Of a stretch of 21,240 bases of DNA, positions 1 to 7,263 are shown in pieces. Source of the stretch: Pseudomonadota bacterium. Its GTDB lineage: Bacteria; Pseudomonadota; Gammaproteobacteria; Burkholderiales; Thiobacillaceae. The stretch covers positions 1 to 21,240 of the forward strand of contig JAKBJA010000105.1 of the NCBI GenBank assembly GCA_021836225.1, read 5' to 3'. The notes beneath the pieces were generated by a model, which saw only the letters and a program-made list of their open reading frames with translations, was not told the origin of the DNA and made no database searches. Within the stretch, counting starts at the first letter, position 1, and each line of letters starts with the position of its first letter. The translations under genes were made by a program, and so were the position numbers.

Positions 1-137
1 GCGTGCTCGACCAGATCAACCAGCGCTACGGCCCCAACACCCTGTATTTCGGCGGCGCCCACAACGGCCGCGGCGCAGCACCGATGCGCATCGCCTTCAG
101 CCACGTCCCCGAATTGCAGGTGGAAAGTGACGGCTGA
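1..137 (+). CDS. C-terminal fragment, probable Y-family DNA polymerase-like protein
   Basis: An open frame enters from the left edge (first full codon at 3) and stops with TGA at 135-137, giving 44 residues. The visible stretch contains LDQINQRYGPNTLYFGG and then APMRIAFSHVPE. From memory this resembles the extreme C-terminus of UmuC/ImpB/DinB-like Y-family polymerases of Betaproteobacteria, where a small helix with D-x-[IL]-N-x-R-[FY]-G precedes a beta strand. No catalytic residues lie in the window, so the family call rests on tail resemblance alone. The tRNA-Asn promoter starts three bases after the stop. Confidence 0.45.
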   Translation, partial: VLDQINQRYGPNTLYFGGAHNGRGAAPMRIAFSHVPELQVESDG

Positions 138-140
138 GGG

Positions 141-169
141 TTGACCGGATTGCCCGTCATCTCTAGAAT
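141..169 (+). promoter_or_regulatory. Sigma-70 promoter of the tRNA-Asn gene
   Basis: TTGACC at 141-146 and TAGAAT at 164-169 are separated by exactly 17 bases, and each hexamer matches the consensus at 5 of 6 positions. Transcription would start near 176, about seven bases before the mature tRNA 5' end. That spacing fits a dedicated tRNA promoter with a very short leader. Confidence 0.75.
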
Positions 170-182
170 GCGCGCTTCCCAT

Positions 183-258
183 TCCCCGATAGCTCAGTCG
201 GTAGAGCGACGGACTGTTAATCCGCAGGTCCCTGGTTCGAGCCCAGGTCGGGGAGCCA
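183..258 (+). tRNA. tRNA-Asn (anticodon GTT)
   Basis: The 76-base cloverleaf has a perfect 7-bp acceptor stem (183-189 with 248-254), discriminator G255 and an encoded CCA at 256-258. The D-arm contains AGCTCAGTCGGTAGAGC, and the T-arm is a stem around GGTTCGAGCCC. The anticodon loop is CTGTTAA with GTT at 216-218, which reads Asn codons. The anticodon stem pairs cleanly except for an A/C at the 27-43 position. tRNA genes are common integration targets, and the DNA just downstream changes to accessory character. Confidence 0.97.
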
Positions 259-264
259 AATACA

Positions 265-293
265 GAAAGGCCCGCATCGCTGCGGGCCTTTCT
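265..293 (+). terminator. Rho-independent terminator after tRNA-Asn
   Basis: A perfect 12-bp stem (265-276 with 281-292) closes a TCGC tetraloop. The 3' arm ends in CCTTTCTC, and the T-rich tail is short. It lies seven bases after the tRNA CCA. Almost the same hairpin, including several flanking bases, recurs after hflX at 12694-12722. Confidence 0.85.
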
Positions 294-368
294 CATTTCA
301 GCGTTTAGACAGTCGTGTTCAGTTTCTAATTGCGAAGCTGACCCCTTATCGCGGTGGCTCGCGTGTTA

Positions 369-387
369 AATTGTTGGGAGCACAATT
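369..387. repeat. Short inverted repeat upstream of the secreted-protein gene
   Basis: AATTGT at 369-374 and ACAATT at 382-387 are a perfect 6-bp inverted repeat with a 7-base spacer. It sits about 18 bases before the ATG at 405 and just before the ribosome site GGGAG. It could be a small operator or chance. No good -35/-10 pair was seen nearby. Confidence 0.3.
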
Positions 388-404
388 ACAAAGGGAGATG
401 AATA

Positions 405-845
405 ATGAAAAGGGGATTGCTCACTGCCGGTTTGTTGTTGGTGTCCTCTACCCTTCACGCGGCATCTGTACATGACACCCTCCTCGATAACAACATCTTC
501 GTAGGCGCGCTAGAGGATGTGCGGGCTATGCCAAAGGACGAGTTGGATGCGTTTACTTCTTACGTTGTCACGTGCTGGGCCGCAGGCGGGGTGGACGATG
601 CAATGGCAAGCTTTTACTGCGAGCGGGAGCGGAAGCTATATATGACCCGTTATTATGGGACTCGGCCTTTAGATAGCCTCATCACGGCACACACCCTCGC
701 TATCCAATTATTGAAAATGTCGGATAGAGCTAAGGCCCCGCTAAACGCAGATATTAAGAACATAGTGGAGCGTGTCGTCTTCGTTGAAAAAACGCTTCTA
801 GACGCCAGCGCTGTCCGCTATGCCAAGCTGAAAAAGGCTCAGTGA
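405..845 (+). CDS. Secreted protein of unknown function
   Basis: The 146-residue protein starts at ATG 405 behind a GGGAG ribosome site. Residues 1-20 form a typical Sec signal peptide: two basic residues, a hydrophobic core (LLTAGLLLVSS) and an LHA-type cleavage site. The mature part is mostly helical in character and has two cysteines, in VTCWAAGG and FYCERE, which could form a disulfide in the periplasm. I do not recognise a family. Base composition is clearly more AT-rich than the core genes further right. It lies 31 bases upstream of the AbiC-like gene on the same strand, so the two are probably co-transcribed. Its role may be linked to that neighbour, but this is inference from position only. 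Confidence 0.75.
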   Translation: MKRGLLTAGLLLVSSTLHAASVHDTLLDNNIFVGALEDVRAMPKDELDAFTSYVVTCWAAGGVDDAMASFYCERERKLYMTRYYGTRPLDSLITAHTLAIQLLKMSDRAKAPLNADIKNIVERVVFVEKTLLDASAVRYAKLKKAQ

Positions 846-876
846 GCGAAGCAATTAAATACGAGGACAGCGCGGG

Positions 877-2055
877 ATGACTGCCGGGGGGAAACAAACG
901 GAGTTCGACGGGCTTACCGCATTCCTTGCAGTGTTGCTTGCGCTGTTCCTGGTCGGCGGAGGGGGCGCTGGTTGGTATGTCTACAGTGTTTACCACGAGG
1001 CATTCCCGGACAACGTCCGCCCCAAGACAGCCCACGAGCAGGTTCACCAGAAAGCAACCCCCGCCAAACCTCAGGGGGCAGCCGAACTGGGCGCGGCAGA
1101 GGCACAAGCTCGCGCCGAATGGGGCCAGCTTGGGGATTACTTCGGCGGGACACTGAACCCGCTCTTTGGCTTCGTGTCGGTGCTCGCGCTTCTCATAACG
1201 CTTATTGTCCAGAGCAAAGAGCTAAGGCTGTCAACGAGGGAGCTTCGGCACTCCTCGGCAGCGCTTGAGGGGCAGAACAGGGCTATTGAACGTCAGAGCT
1301 TTGAGCAGACTTTCTTCGCTTGGCTGAACAATTACCACGAGCTGCTTCAGTCTGTGGCGGCAGCCAGTCAGATTACTGAATCCGGGACAAGTGGGCGCGC
1401 CGCCCTGTACTCATGGTGGGGGCCAGAACGCTCTGTGAGTGCGCTGTTTCAATTGGCGCGCGAGAAAATCGACCCGAATGACCATGGGACACCCTATAAC
1501 GCCTGGATTGGCAAGCTTCCAGACGACAAAACGCTACGGCGCGCGGCGGCTATTGAACTAGTGCAGGATAAATTAACGCCTGAGATATTTCGTACCTGGA
1601 GGGACACCTATCTGAGCCATGAGTACCAGCTCGACAGCCTATTCAGGAATCTCTATCGGCTCATTCTTTGGGTGGACTCCCAACACGCAAGCCAGCTAAG
1701 CCAGGCACAGAAGTGGTTATACGTTGGCATCATCCGCGGGCAGCTTTCGTGGATTGAGCAGGTCTTTTTGTTCTATAACGGCCTCACAGAACGGGGAACC
1801 AAGTTCCGCCAGCTCTGCAACAAGTATGCCCTCTTCGACAACCTGACTTTTGAGAATGACCCGGTGCTTGAACACGTAAGGAAAAACCCTTTGCCCGGTC
1901 TCGCCTATGAGGAGCGTGCGTTCAGCTCAGTGCTTGCTAGGCGTGCTCTGGGTCTACCTGACACCGCTGAGGAGACTATGGCCCTGGCCGCTATTGAGGG
2001 GCGCCCACTGGAGTGTCAGACACAGCCGGCCAAGCCTACAGGGGGCGACCGATGA
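877..2055 (+). CDS. Putative phage abortive infection protein, AbiC-type (membrane-anchored)
   Basis: The 392-residue protein is probably a phage-defence factor of the putative AbiC family. It has two membrane segments, about residues 13-36 and 92-111, joined by an Ala/Pro/Gln-rich loop likely in the periplasm. The second segment belongs to the family block WGQLGDYFGGTLNPLFGF (82-99). A charged, probably coiled-coil stretch follows (112-145, SKELRLSTRELRHSSAALEG). The cytoplasmic domain carries the family landmarks ERQSFEQTFFAWLNNYHELL, LFRNLYRLILWVD and QLSWIEQVFLFYNGL, then KYALFDNL. The start at ATG 877 follows a GAGGA element and is the only start that keeps the first membrane segment. 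AbiC-type proteins are reported to stop phage growth after infection, but the mechanism is not known to me. GC is lower than in flanking core genes. The identification rests on recalled motifs, not on a search. Confidence 0.8.
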   Translation: MTAGGKQTEFDGLTAFLAVLLALFLVGGGGAGWYVYSVYHEAFPDNVRPKTAHEQVHQKATPAKPQGAAELGAAEAQARAEWGQLGDYFGGTLNPLFGFVSVLALLITLIVQSKELRLSTRELRHSSAALEGQNRAIERQSFEQTFFAWLNNYHELLQSVAAASQITESGTSGRAALYSWWGPERSVSALFQLAREKIDPNDHGTPYNAWIGKLPDDKTLRRAAAIELVQDKLTPEIFRTWRDTYLSHEYQLDSLFRNLYRLILWVDSQHASQLSQAQKWLYVGIIRGQLSWIEQVFLFYNGLTERGTKFRQLCNKYALFDNLTFENDPVLEHVRKNPLPGLAYEERAFSSVLARRALGLPDTAEETMALAAIEGRPLECQTQPAKPTGGDR

Positions 2056-2148
2056 AACTATTATTCTAAGTATGACATTCGAGCAGTTCGCGTTACTCAA
2101 GAACGAAGTGGCTCAGGGTCACCCATGCACCAGCCGGATTAATCTGGC

Positions 2149-2360
2149 TCAGGCCGCAGCCGCCCCCGCCTCTCTCAGATATTGATACAGTGTCTCCCGA
2201 CTGATTCCGGTGTCCCGCGCCAGGGCGGCCCGGTTCTTGCCACCGTTAGCCTTGTCCTGTGCGATGAGGGCCTGGACCTGCTCGGGGCTTAGGGCCTTCT
2301 TCCTGCCTTTGTAGACACCCGCTTGGCAAGGGCGATAGAGCGCACTGCCCTGTCGATCAT
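2149..2360 (-). pseudogene. Serine recombinase/invertase remnant (C-terminal part, frameshifted)
   Basis: On the minus strand, residues read QAGVYKGRKKALSPEQ and end in ALARDTGISRETLYQYLREAG. This is the linker and helix-turn-helix DNA-binding domain of resolvase/invertase-type serine recombinases (Hin/Tn3-resolvase group). Just upstream in another frame (2322-2360) the strand reads MIDRAVRSIALAK, which matches the helix that normally precedes QAGVYKGRK. The two frames meet at about 2321-2326, where CCAAGCGG could derive from CCAAGCAAGCGG by loss of one CAAG. The catalytic N-terminal domain is missing. The piece is therefore a dead mobility gene marking the edge of the accessory block. Confidence 0.75.
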
Positions 2361-2558
2361 CTGCGATCGAAGCTTTGTTCTTCATTGGACGCGGGCAGCA
2401 GCGCGTGTCGACAGCACACTCCCCTCAGATCGCCGACAAATCGCTGCGTGCACCATTCCTGCTCATCCTGCGCACGGTCTTTTCGCAGCGCATCTAACAA
2501 ACAATTCAAAAACCGTTGGCTGCATGCCTCCAAATCCTTCTGCATGCCATTTTGAATG

Positions 2559-2596
2559 CATTTGTAAGTATTTTATGTTGTAACTGCTTACAAATG
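2559..2596. repeat. 10-bp perfect inverted repeat, candidate activator site
   Basis: CATTTGTAAG (2559-2568) and CTTACAAATG (2587-2596) are perfect inverted copies separated by 18 bases. The centre is about 170 bp upstream of the predicted sigma-54 transcription start. That is a normal distance for an enhancer-binding protein site. The arms do not look like a terminator because the spacer is long and no T-tract follows. Confidence 0.55.
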
Positions 2597-2610
2597 ATTT
2601 GGTGCACCCA

Positions 2611-2640
2611 CGATGCAGATTGCCAAGCAGTGGTGCATCG
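2611..2640. repeat. 7-bp inverted repeat, second candidate activator site
   Basis: CGATGCA (2611-2617) and TGCATCG (2634-2640) are perfect inverted copies with a 16-base spacer. TGGTGCA also occurs at 2600-2606 and 2631-2637, 31 bp apart, close to three helical turns. TGGTGCA is the half-site of the NtrC consensus, but the partner half-sites are poor, so an NtrC assignment is only a possibility. Confidence 0.4.
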
Positions 2641-2722
2641 CCTGAGGCACAGGGCGGAGTACGACGAGGGAATTTCCGATAAATATATTGAATTTCAATA
2701 AGTTATATTTGCTTAGACGGGG

Positions 2723-2738
2723 TGGCACATGGTTTGCT
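2723..2738 (+). promoter_or_regulatory. Sigma-54 (RpoN) -24/-12 promoter of the ABC-transporter operon
   Basis: The sequence reads TGGCACA, four bases, then TTGCT. This matches the sigma-54 consensus TGGCACG-N4-TTGCW at all but one position. The invariant GG (2724-2725) and GC (2736-2737) are exactly 10 bases apart, as required. Transcription would start near 2749, leaving a leader of about 42 bases before the ATG at 2791. No good sigma-70 promoter was seen in the same interval. Sigma-54 use implies an activating enhancer-binding protein, which is not encoded in the window. Confidence 0.75.
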
Positions 2739-2790
2739 ATAGACCTTCCAGCACTGTTGGTAAAACCCAATCATTTGTTAGGAGAAAACC

Positions 2791-4431
2791 ATGTCTGAAC
2801 AGAATCACAAGGACAAACTGGCCGCTGTCCTGGCTGCCGGAATCAACCGTCGCGGGTTCATGAAACTGATGGGGAGCGGGGCCGGACTGGCCGCTGGCAG
2901 CGCCATCATGGGGAGCACGCTGGTGCAGAGCGCCATGGCTGCCGCGCCCAAGCGGGGCGGCACCATCAAGCTGGCCTGGGTGGATGCAGTGGATACGCTG
3001 GACCCGCACTTCACTGCCTCGCTGGGCTCGGTGAAGATCCTCAACAACATCTTCAATGGTCTGCTCAAGGTGGCCTACGACGGCAAGAAGGTGTCCTTCG
3101 TACCGGACCTGGCCGAGAAGTGGGAAATGCCGGACGACAAGACCCACGTATTCAAGCTGCGCAAGGGCGTGAAGTTCCACAACGGCGATCCCTGCGATGC
3201 CGTCGCCGTGAAATGGAGCCTGGAGCGCGTCAAGGACCCGGCGGTCGGTTCGCCCCACGCGTGGAAGTTCGAGACGCTGGCCGGCATCGACATCGTCGAC
3301 GAGTCGACCATCCGCATGCGTTTTTCCAAACCTTATGCCTTCCTGCCGGTGGCGCTCACCGGCAGTACCGGCCGCGCCGGCACCATCGTCAGCAAGCGCG
3401 CGGTGGAGCAGTACGGCAAGGCCTTCGGACGCAATCCCGTGGGCACGGGGCCGTTCAAGTTCGCGGGCTGGCGCGAGAATGAATCGATCACGCTGGAACG
3501 CAACCCCGATTACTTCGAACCGGGCCTGCCCTACCTCGACGGCGTGCAGATCCTGCTGATCAAGGAACCGACCGCCGCGGTGGCGGCCATGATGTCGGGG
3601 CAGGTGGACGGCATGAGCCTGTCGCCCTTCCAGTTCATTCCGCAGCTGAAGGCGAACCCCAACCTGAAAGTCTACGGCGAGGTCGAGGGCAACTACAGCT
3701 TCGTCGGCATGAACAACCGCCGCGCGCCTTTCGACGACCCGATGATGCGCAAGGCCGTGGCCGCAGCGATCGACCGCAACACCATCGTCAAGCAGGGCTA
3801 CTTCGGCGAAGCCATTCCTGCCTACAGCTGCATCTCGCCGCCCATGACCGGTTTCTACGACAAGAACATCGGCAAGAGCGGGCGCGGCCAGCGCTTCGAC
3901 CTGAAGAAGGCGATGGAATACCGCAAGCAGTCCAAATACCAGGGCGAGGTCAACCCCGTCTATATCGTGGCCCAGGGCTTCACCGGATCGGGCGGCAGCG
4001 GCACGCGCAACTCGCAGCTCATCCTGCCGATGCTGGAAAAGATCGGCATCAAGCCGAAGATCGAACTGCTGGATCGCGCCGTGTGGACCAAGCGGCGCAA
4101 CGGCGGCGACTTCGATATGTACGACGAGGCCTGGATCGCCGACCTCGATCCCGACGAGACCATCTACCCCGAATGGCATAGCGGCAAGCCCTGGAACTTC
4201 GTCGGCTACAGCAACACCGAGTTCGACAAGCTGCTCTCCGAAGCGCAGGACACGCTCAACCAGGCGACGCGCAAGAAGCTCTACGACAAGGCAGAGGATC
4301 TGCTGATGGCCGACGCCCCGCTCGCAGTGCTCGCGCACATGAAGGTGTTCAAGATCCTGAGCAAGCGGGTCCAGGGCTTCCAGTACATCCCGGTCGACCT
4401 GCTGAACCTGCATTCCGTCTGGCTGGCCTGA
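2791..4431 (+). CDS. Peptide-type ABC transporter substrate-binding protein (SBP family 5)
   Basis: This 546-residue periplasmic receptor captures a peptide-like ligand for the permease encoded next door. The N-terminus carries a twin-arginine-type signal: NRRGFMK at 19-25, a Gly/Ala-rich hydrophobic core and an AMA-type cleavage site near residue 50. No lipobox cysteine is present, so the protein should be soluble and possibly exported folded. The mature part has the family 5 hallmarks: GGTIKLAWVDAVDTLDPH near the N-terminus, then LAEKWEMPDDKTHVFKLRKG, VKFHNGDP and later VGTGPFKFAGWRENESITLE. ATG 2791 follows AGGAG with good spacing. Its stop overlaps the next start by one base (TGATG). DppA, OppA and GsiB belong to the same family, and the ligand cannot be read from sequence. 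Confidence 0.93.
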   Translation: MSEQNHKDKLAAVLAAGINRRGFMKLMGSGAGLAAGSAIMGSTLVQSAMAAAPKRGGTIKLAWVDAVDTLDPHFTASLGSVKILNNIFNGLLKVAYDGKKVSFVPDLAEKWEMPDDKTHVFKLRKGVKFHNGDPCDAVAVKWSLERVKDPAVGSPHAWKFETLAGIDIVDESTIRMRFSKPYAFLPVALTGSTGRAGTIVSKRAVEQYGKAFGRNPVGTGPFKFAGWRENESITLERNPDYFEPGLPYLDGVQILLIKEPTAAVAAMMSGQVDGMSLSPFQFIPQLKANPNLKVYGEVEGNYSFVGMNNRRAPFDDPMMRKAVAAAIDRNTIVKQGYFGEAIPAYSCISPPMTGFYDKNIGKSGRGQRFDLKKAMEYRKQSKYQGEVNPVYIVAQGFTGSGGSGTRNSQLILPMLEKIGIKPKIELLDRAVWTKRRNGGDFDMYDEAWIADLDPDETIYPEWHSGKPWNFVGYSNTEFDKLLSEAQDTLNQATRKKLYDKAEDLLMADAPLAVLAHMKVFKILSKRVQGFQYIPVDLLNLHSVWLA

Positions 4432-5378
4432 TGTTCCAGGCTGCATCCGCCAAACTGGCACAGACCCTGCTGGTGCTGCTGATCGTCTCGGCAGCCAGCT
4501 TCGCGTTCCTGAAGCTGGCGCCGGGCGACCCGGTGAGCATCATGCTGGGCTCGGATTATTCGAAGTCGTCCTATGACCAGCTGACCCATGAGCTCGGCCT
4601 GGACCAGCCTGTCGTGTTTCAGTACGGCAACTGGTTGGCCGATTTCGTCCGCGGCGACTGGGGCACCTCCTACATCACCAACCAGAACATCTTCGAGTTG
4701 GCGGTGCTGCAGGCGCTGCCGGTGACCCTGACGCTGGCGGCGCTGTCGCTGCTGATCGCGCTGGTGATCGGAATCCCCACCGGGGTGATGGCCGCGCTCT
4801 ATCGCAACAGCTGGGCGGACGTGCTGGCGACCACGCTGGCCATCGGCGGCAATGCCTTCCCCAGTTTCTATCTGGGCATCCTGCTGATCTGGCTGTTCGG
4901 CGTCGACCTGGGCTGGTTCCCCGTGCTGGGATTCGTCGCGCCCTGGGAGGACTTCTGGCAGGGGCTGTGGCACCTGACCCTGCCGGCCGTCACGCTGGGC
5001 GCCTGGTACGTCGGGCTGATCGCGCGCATCACGCGTTCCAGCCTGCTGGAAGTGCTGGGGCAGCCGTACATCCTGGCCGCCAAGGCGCGCGGCGAACCGG
5101 GCTGGCGCGTGGTGTGGGTGCACGGCATGCGCAACGTGCTGATGCCGCTGGTCACCGTCATCGGACTGCAGCTCGGCGGCATGCTGCGCGGCGCGGTCAT
5201 GACCGAGGTGGTGTTCGCCCTGCCCGGTCTCGGGATGATGGTCACCACCGCGGTGCTCAACCGCGAATACATCGTGGTACAGGCCGGCATCATGCTCACC
5301 GGCCTGCTGTTCGTGGCAGTCAATCTTGCCGTCGACCAGACCTACCAGCTCCTCGATCCACGCCTGCGGAGACGCTGA
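4431..5378 (+). CDS. ABC transporter permease, DppB/GsiC type
   Basis: The 315-residue integral membrane protein has about six hydrophobic segments. The N-terminal part contains FLKLAPGDPV, typical of DppB-like permeases. The cytoplasmic EAA loop that contacts the ATPase reads YILAAKARGEPGWRVVWVHG and continues to MRN. The C-terminal EVVFALPGLGMM block is also typical. It forms a heterodimer channel with the next gene's product. Translation is coupled to the binding-protein gene by the TGATG overlap at 4429-4433. The frame ends two bases before the start of the second permease. Confidence 0.93.
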   Translation: MFQAASAKLAQTLLVLLIVSAASFAFLKLAPGDPVSIMLGSDYSKSSYDQLTHELGLDQPVVFQYGNWLADFVRGDWGTSYITNQNIFELAVLQALPVTLTLAALSLLIALVIGIPTGVMAALYRNSWADVLATTLAIGGNAFPSFYLGILLIWLFGVDLGWFPVLGFVAPWEDFWQGLWHLTLPAVTLGAWYVGLIARITRSSLLEVLGQPYILAAKARGEPGWRVVWVHGMRNVLMPLVTVIGLQLGGMLRGAVMTEVVFALPGLGMMVTTAVLNREYIVVQAGIMLTGLLFVAVNLAVDQTYQLLDPRLRRR

Positions 5379-5380
5379 CC

Positions 5381-6262
5381 ATGAGTGACGCACTCAATAT
5401 CACCGCCCCCCCGGGCTCGCAATGGAAACGGCGCTTTCTGCAGCCGCTGCTGCGGCAGCGCAGCGCCATGGTCGGCCTCGCGATCATCGCAGTCTATATT
5501 TTTGCGGCGGTGTTCGCCCCCTGGCTGGCCACCCACGATCCCGCTGCCCAGGACCTGATGGCCTCGCTGCAAGGGCCGAGCGCCGCGCACTGGCTGGGCA
5601 CGGATTCCTACGGTCAGGACCTCTACTCGCGGCTGCTCTACGGCGCGCAACTGGCGCTCATCATCGGCTTCGCCTCGGTCGCCCTCGGCCTGGTCGTGGG
5701 CGTGGCCATCGGTCTGGCGGCCGGGCTGATGGGCGGGCGCACCGAGTGGGTGCTGATGCGCATCGTCGACGGTCTGCTCGCCTTTCCGGAACTGATCCTG
5801 GCGATGGCCTTCATGGCCGTGCTCGGCCTGGGGACGGAAAACGTCGTCTATGCCCTGGCGCTGTCCTTCGTCGGCCCCTTCGCGCGCATGACGCGCGGCG
5901 ATGTGCTGCAGGTGAAGAACCAGCCCTACATCGAAGCCGCCCGACTGATGGGCGTGTCGACTGCGGCCATCATCTGGCGACACGTCCTGCCCAATGTGGT
6001 GTCGCCCATCCTGGTCCAGGCCGGGATGCGGGTCAGCATCGCCATCCTGCTGGAATCGGGGCTGTCCTTCCTCGGCATCGGCGTGGTGCCGCCGACCCCG
6101 GACTGGGGCCTGATGATCGCCGAGGGCCGCGCCTTCATCACCATGGCGCCGTGGATCTCGGGAGTGCCGGGCGTGGCGCTGGCGATCCTGCTGGTGGCCC
6201 TGAATCTGCTCGGCGACGGCCTGCGCGATGCCTTCGACCCCACGACCCAAAAGGACGCCTAG
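5381..6262 (+). CDS. ABC transporter permease, DppC/GsiD type
   Basis: The 293-residue inner-membrane partner permease has the DppC-type N-terminal cytoplasmic helix rich in basic residues (WKRRFLQPLLRQRSAM), then a membrane anchor and the block HWLGTDSYGQDLYSRLLYG. The EAA loop reads YIEAARLMGVSTAAIIWRHV, then LPN. The family's late motif ESGLSFLGIGVVPPTPDWG is present. I chose ATG 5381 because the preceding gene ends at 5378 and family members start at this point, although the frame stays open further upstream. The stop is followed directly by the ATG of the first ATPase. Confidence 0.92.
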   Translation: MSDALNITAPPGSQWKRRFLQPLLRQRSAMVGLAIIAVYIFAAVFAPWLATHDPAAQDLMASLQGPSAAHWLGTDSYGQDLYSRLLYGAQLALIIGFASVALGLVVGVAIGLAAGLMGGRTEWVLMRIVDGLLAFPELILAMAFMAVLGLGTENVVYALALSFVGPFARMTRGDVLQVKNQPYIEAARLMGVSTAAIIWRHVLPNVVSPILVQAGMRVSIAILLESGLSFLGIGVVPPTPDWGLMIAEGRAFITMAPWISGVPGVALAILLVALNLLGDGLRDAFDPTTQKDA

Positions 6263-7255
6263 ATGGACTGCGCTGTCGCTATGAACCCCCAGGCTGCCGA
6301 CATGCCAGCGAATCAGGAGCCGCTGCTCGACGTGCGCGATTTCAGCCTGCGACGCGGCCAGGCCGTCGTGCTGGACGGCGTCAACCTGGCGCTGCAGCCC
6401 GGCGAAACCCTGGGCCTGATCGGCGAGTCAGGGGCCGGAAAATCCACCCTTGCTCTCGCCCTCATCGGCCTCTTGCGCGCGCCCGAGGTGCAGCTGGAAG
6501 GCAGCCTGCGCTTTCGCGGCAGCGAGCTCACCCGACTCAGGGAAACCGACTATCGCCGCCTGCGCGGCAACAAGATCGGCCTGATTTTTCAGGACGCGAC
6601 CGCGGCGCTCAACCCCTGCTTCACCGTGGGCGAACAGATCGCCGAGCCGCTCAAGCGGCATCTGGGATTGTCGAAATGGGATCGCCGGGAACGCGCCGCG
6701 GAGTTGATGCACAGCGTCGGCATTCCCGAACCGCGCCTGCGGCTGGATGCCTATCCGCACGAACTGTCCGGCGGCATGCAGCAACGCGTCATGATCGCCA
6801 TCGCGCTGGCCTGCAACCCGGAGCTGCTGCTCGCAGACGAACCCACCAGCGCGCTCGACGTCACCATCCAGGCGCAGATCATGGAGCTCATCCTGGACCA
6901 GGTGCGGGCGCTGAATTCCAGCGCGGTTTTCGTGCTTCACGACCTCGCCCTGGGTGCCCAGGTATGCGATCGCATCGCGGTCATGTATGCCGGACAGATC
7001 GTCGAGGAAGGGCCCAGCGAGCGCGTGCTCGCCGCGCCGCTGCATCCCTATACGCGTGGTCTCAAGTCCTGCGTCGTCGAGCTGGGGTCGAGGAAACTCG
7101 AACCGATTCCCGGCCAGGTTCCGCCGCTGAACGCCATGCCTGCCGGCTGCCGCTTCGCTCCGCGCTGCCCCAAGGCGAAGGCCATCTGCAGCGCTCAGCG
7201 CCCGGTGGCCGAAATTCGCGACGGCCGCCAGGTCGCGTGCTGGTTCATCGATTAG
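6263..7255 (+). CDS. ABC transporter ATP-binding protein, DppD type
   Basis: The 330-residue ATPase drives the importer. Walker A is GESGAGKST (54-62), the Q-loop is [11 protein letters not shown], the signature is LSGGMQQRV (from 168), and Walker B with catalytic Glu is [12 protein letters not shown] (Glu193). The C-terminal oligopeptide extension carries the Cys-rich pattern [15 protein letters not shown], which in DppD/OppD relatives can bind an Fe-S cluster. The start follows the previous stop directly. ATG 6281 is an alternative start, because residues 1-17 show no conserved features. Confidence 0.92.
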   Translation: MDCAVAMNPQAADMPANQEPLLDVRDFSLRRGQAVVLDGVNLALQPGETLGLIGESGAGKSTLALALIGLLRAPEVQLEGSLRFRGSELTRLRETDYRRLRGNKIGLIFQDATAALNPCFTVGEQIAEPLKRHLGLSKWDRRERAAELMHSVGIPEPRLRLDAYPHELSGGMQQRVMIAIALACNPELLLADEPTSALDVTIQAQIMELILDQVRALNSSAVFVLHDLALGAQVCDRIAVMYAGQIVEEGPSERVLAAPLHPYTRGLKSCVVELGSRKLEPIPGQVPPLNAMPAGCRFAPRCPKAKAICSAQRPVAEIRDGRQVACWFID

Positions 7256-7263
7256 GTAAGCTC

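Larger units (their letters stand above)
2361..2790. other. Non-coding region rich in inverted repeats, upstream of the ABC-transporter operon
   Basis: I find no convincing gene in this 430-base stretch. It contains two direct copies of TGCATGCC 20 bases apart (2521-2528 and 2541-2548), a 10-bp inverted repeat, a 7-bp inverted repeat and a sigma-54 promoter. The left half probably still belongs to the decayed island, while the right half is the control region of the operon starting at 2791. AT content is high between 2560 and 2710. Confidence 0.7.

Noticed and set aside
2072..2185. Short plus-strand frame MTFEQFALLKNEVAQ... of 37 residues after the AbiC-like gene
   Set aside because: It has no ribosome site, and it overlaps the recombinase remnant on the other strand. 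It might be a truncated gene start, but the evidence is too thin.
2357..2545. Minus-strand 62-codon frame with a plausible-looking helix (QRFLNCLLDALRKD)
   Set aside because: It has no ribosome site and no family resemblance, and it lies in the decayed island margin overlapping the recombinase remnant. It could be a gene relic but is not supportable.
2600..2637. NtrC binding sites
   Set aside because: Two TGGTGCA half-sites are present, but the matching TGCACCA halves at the proper 10-base offset are poor. Kept only as a possibility under the inverted-repeat finding.
2737..4461. Long minus-strand open frame of 574 codons opposite the binding-protein gene
   Set aside because: The composition is His/Arg/Gln/Asp-rich with no recognisable domains, as expected for the antisense of a high-GC gene. 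The plus strand encodes a clear SBP family 5 protein.
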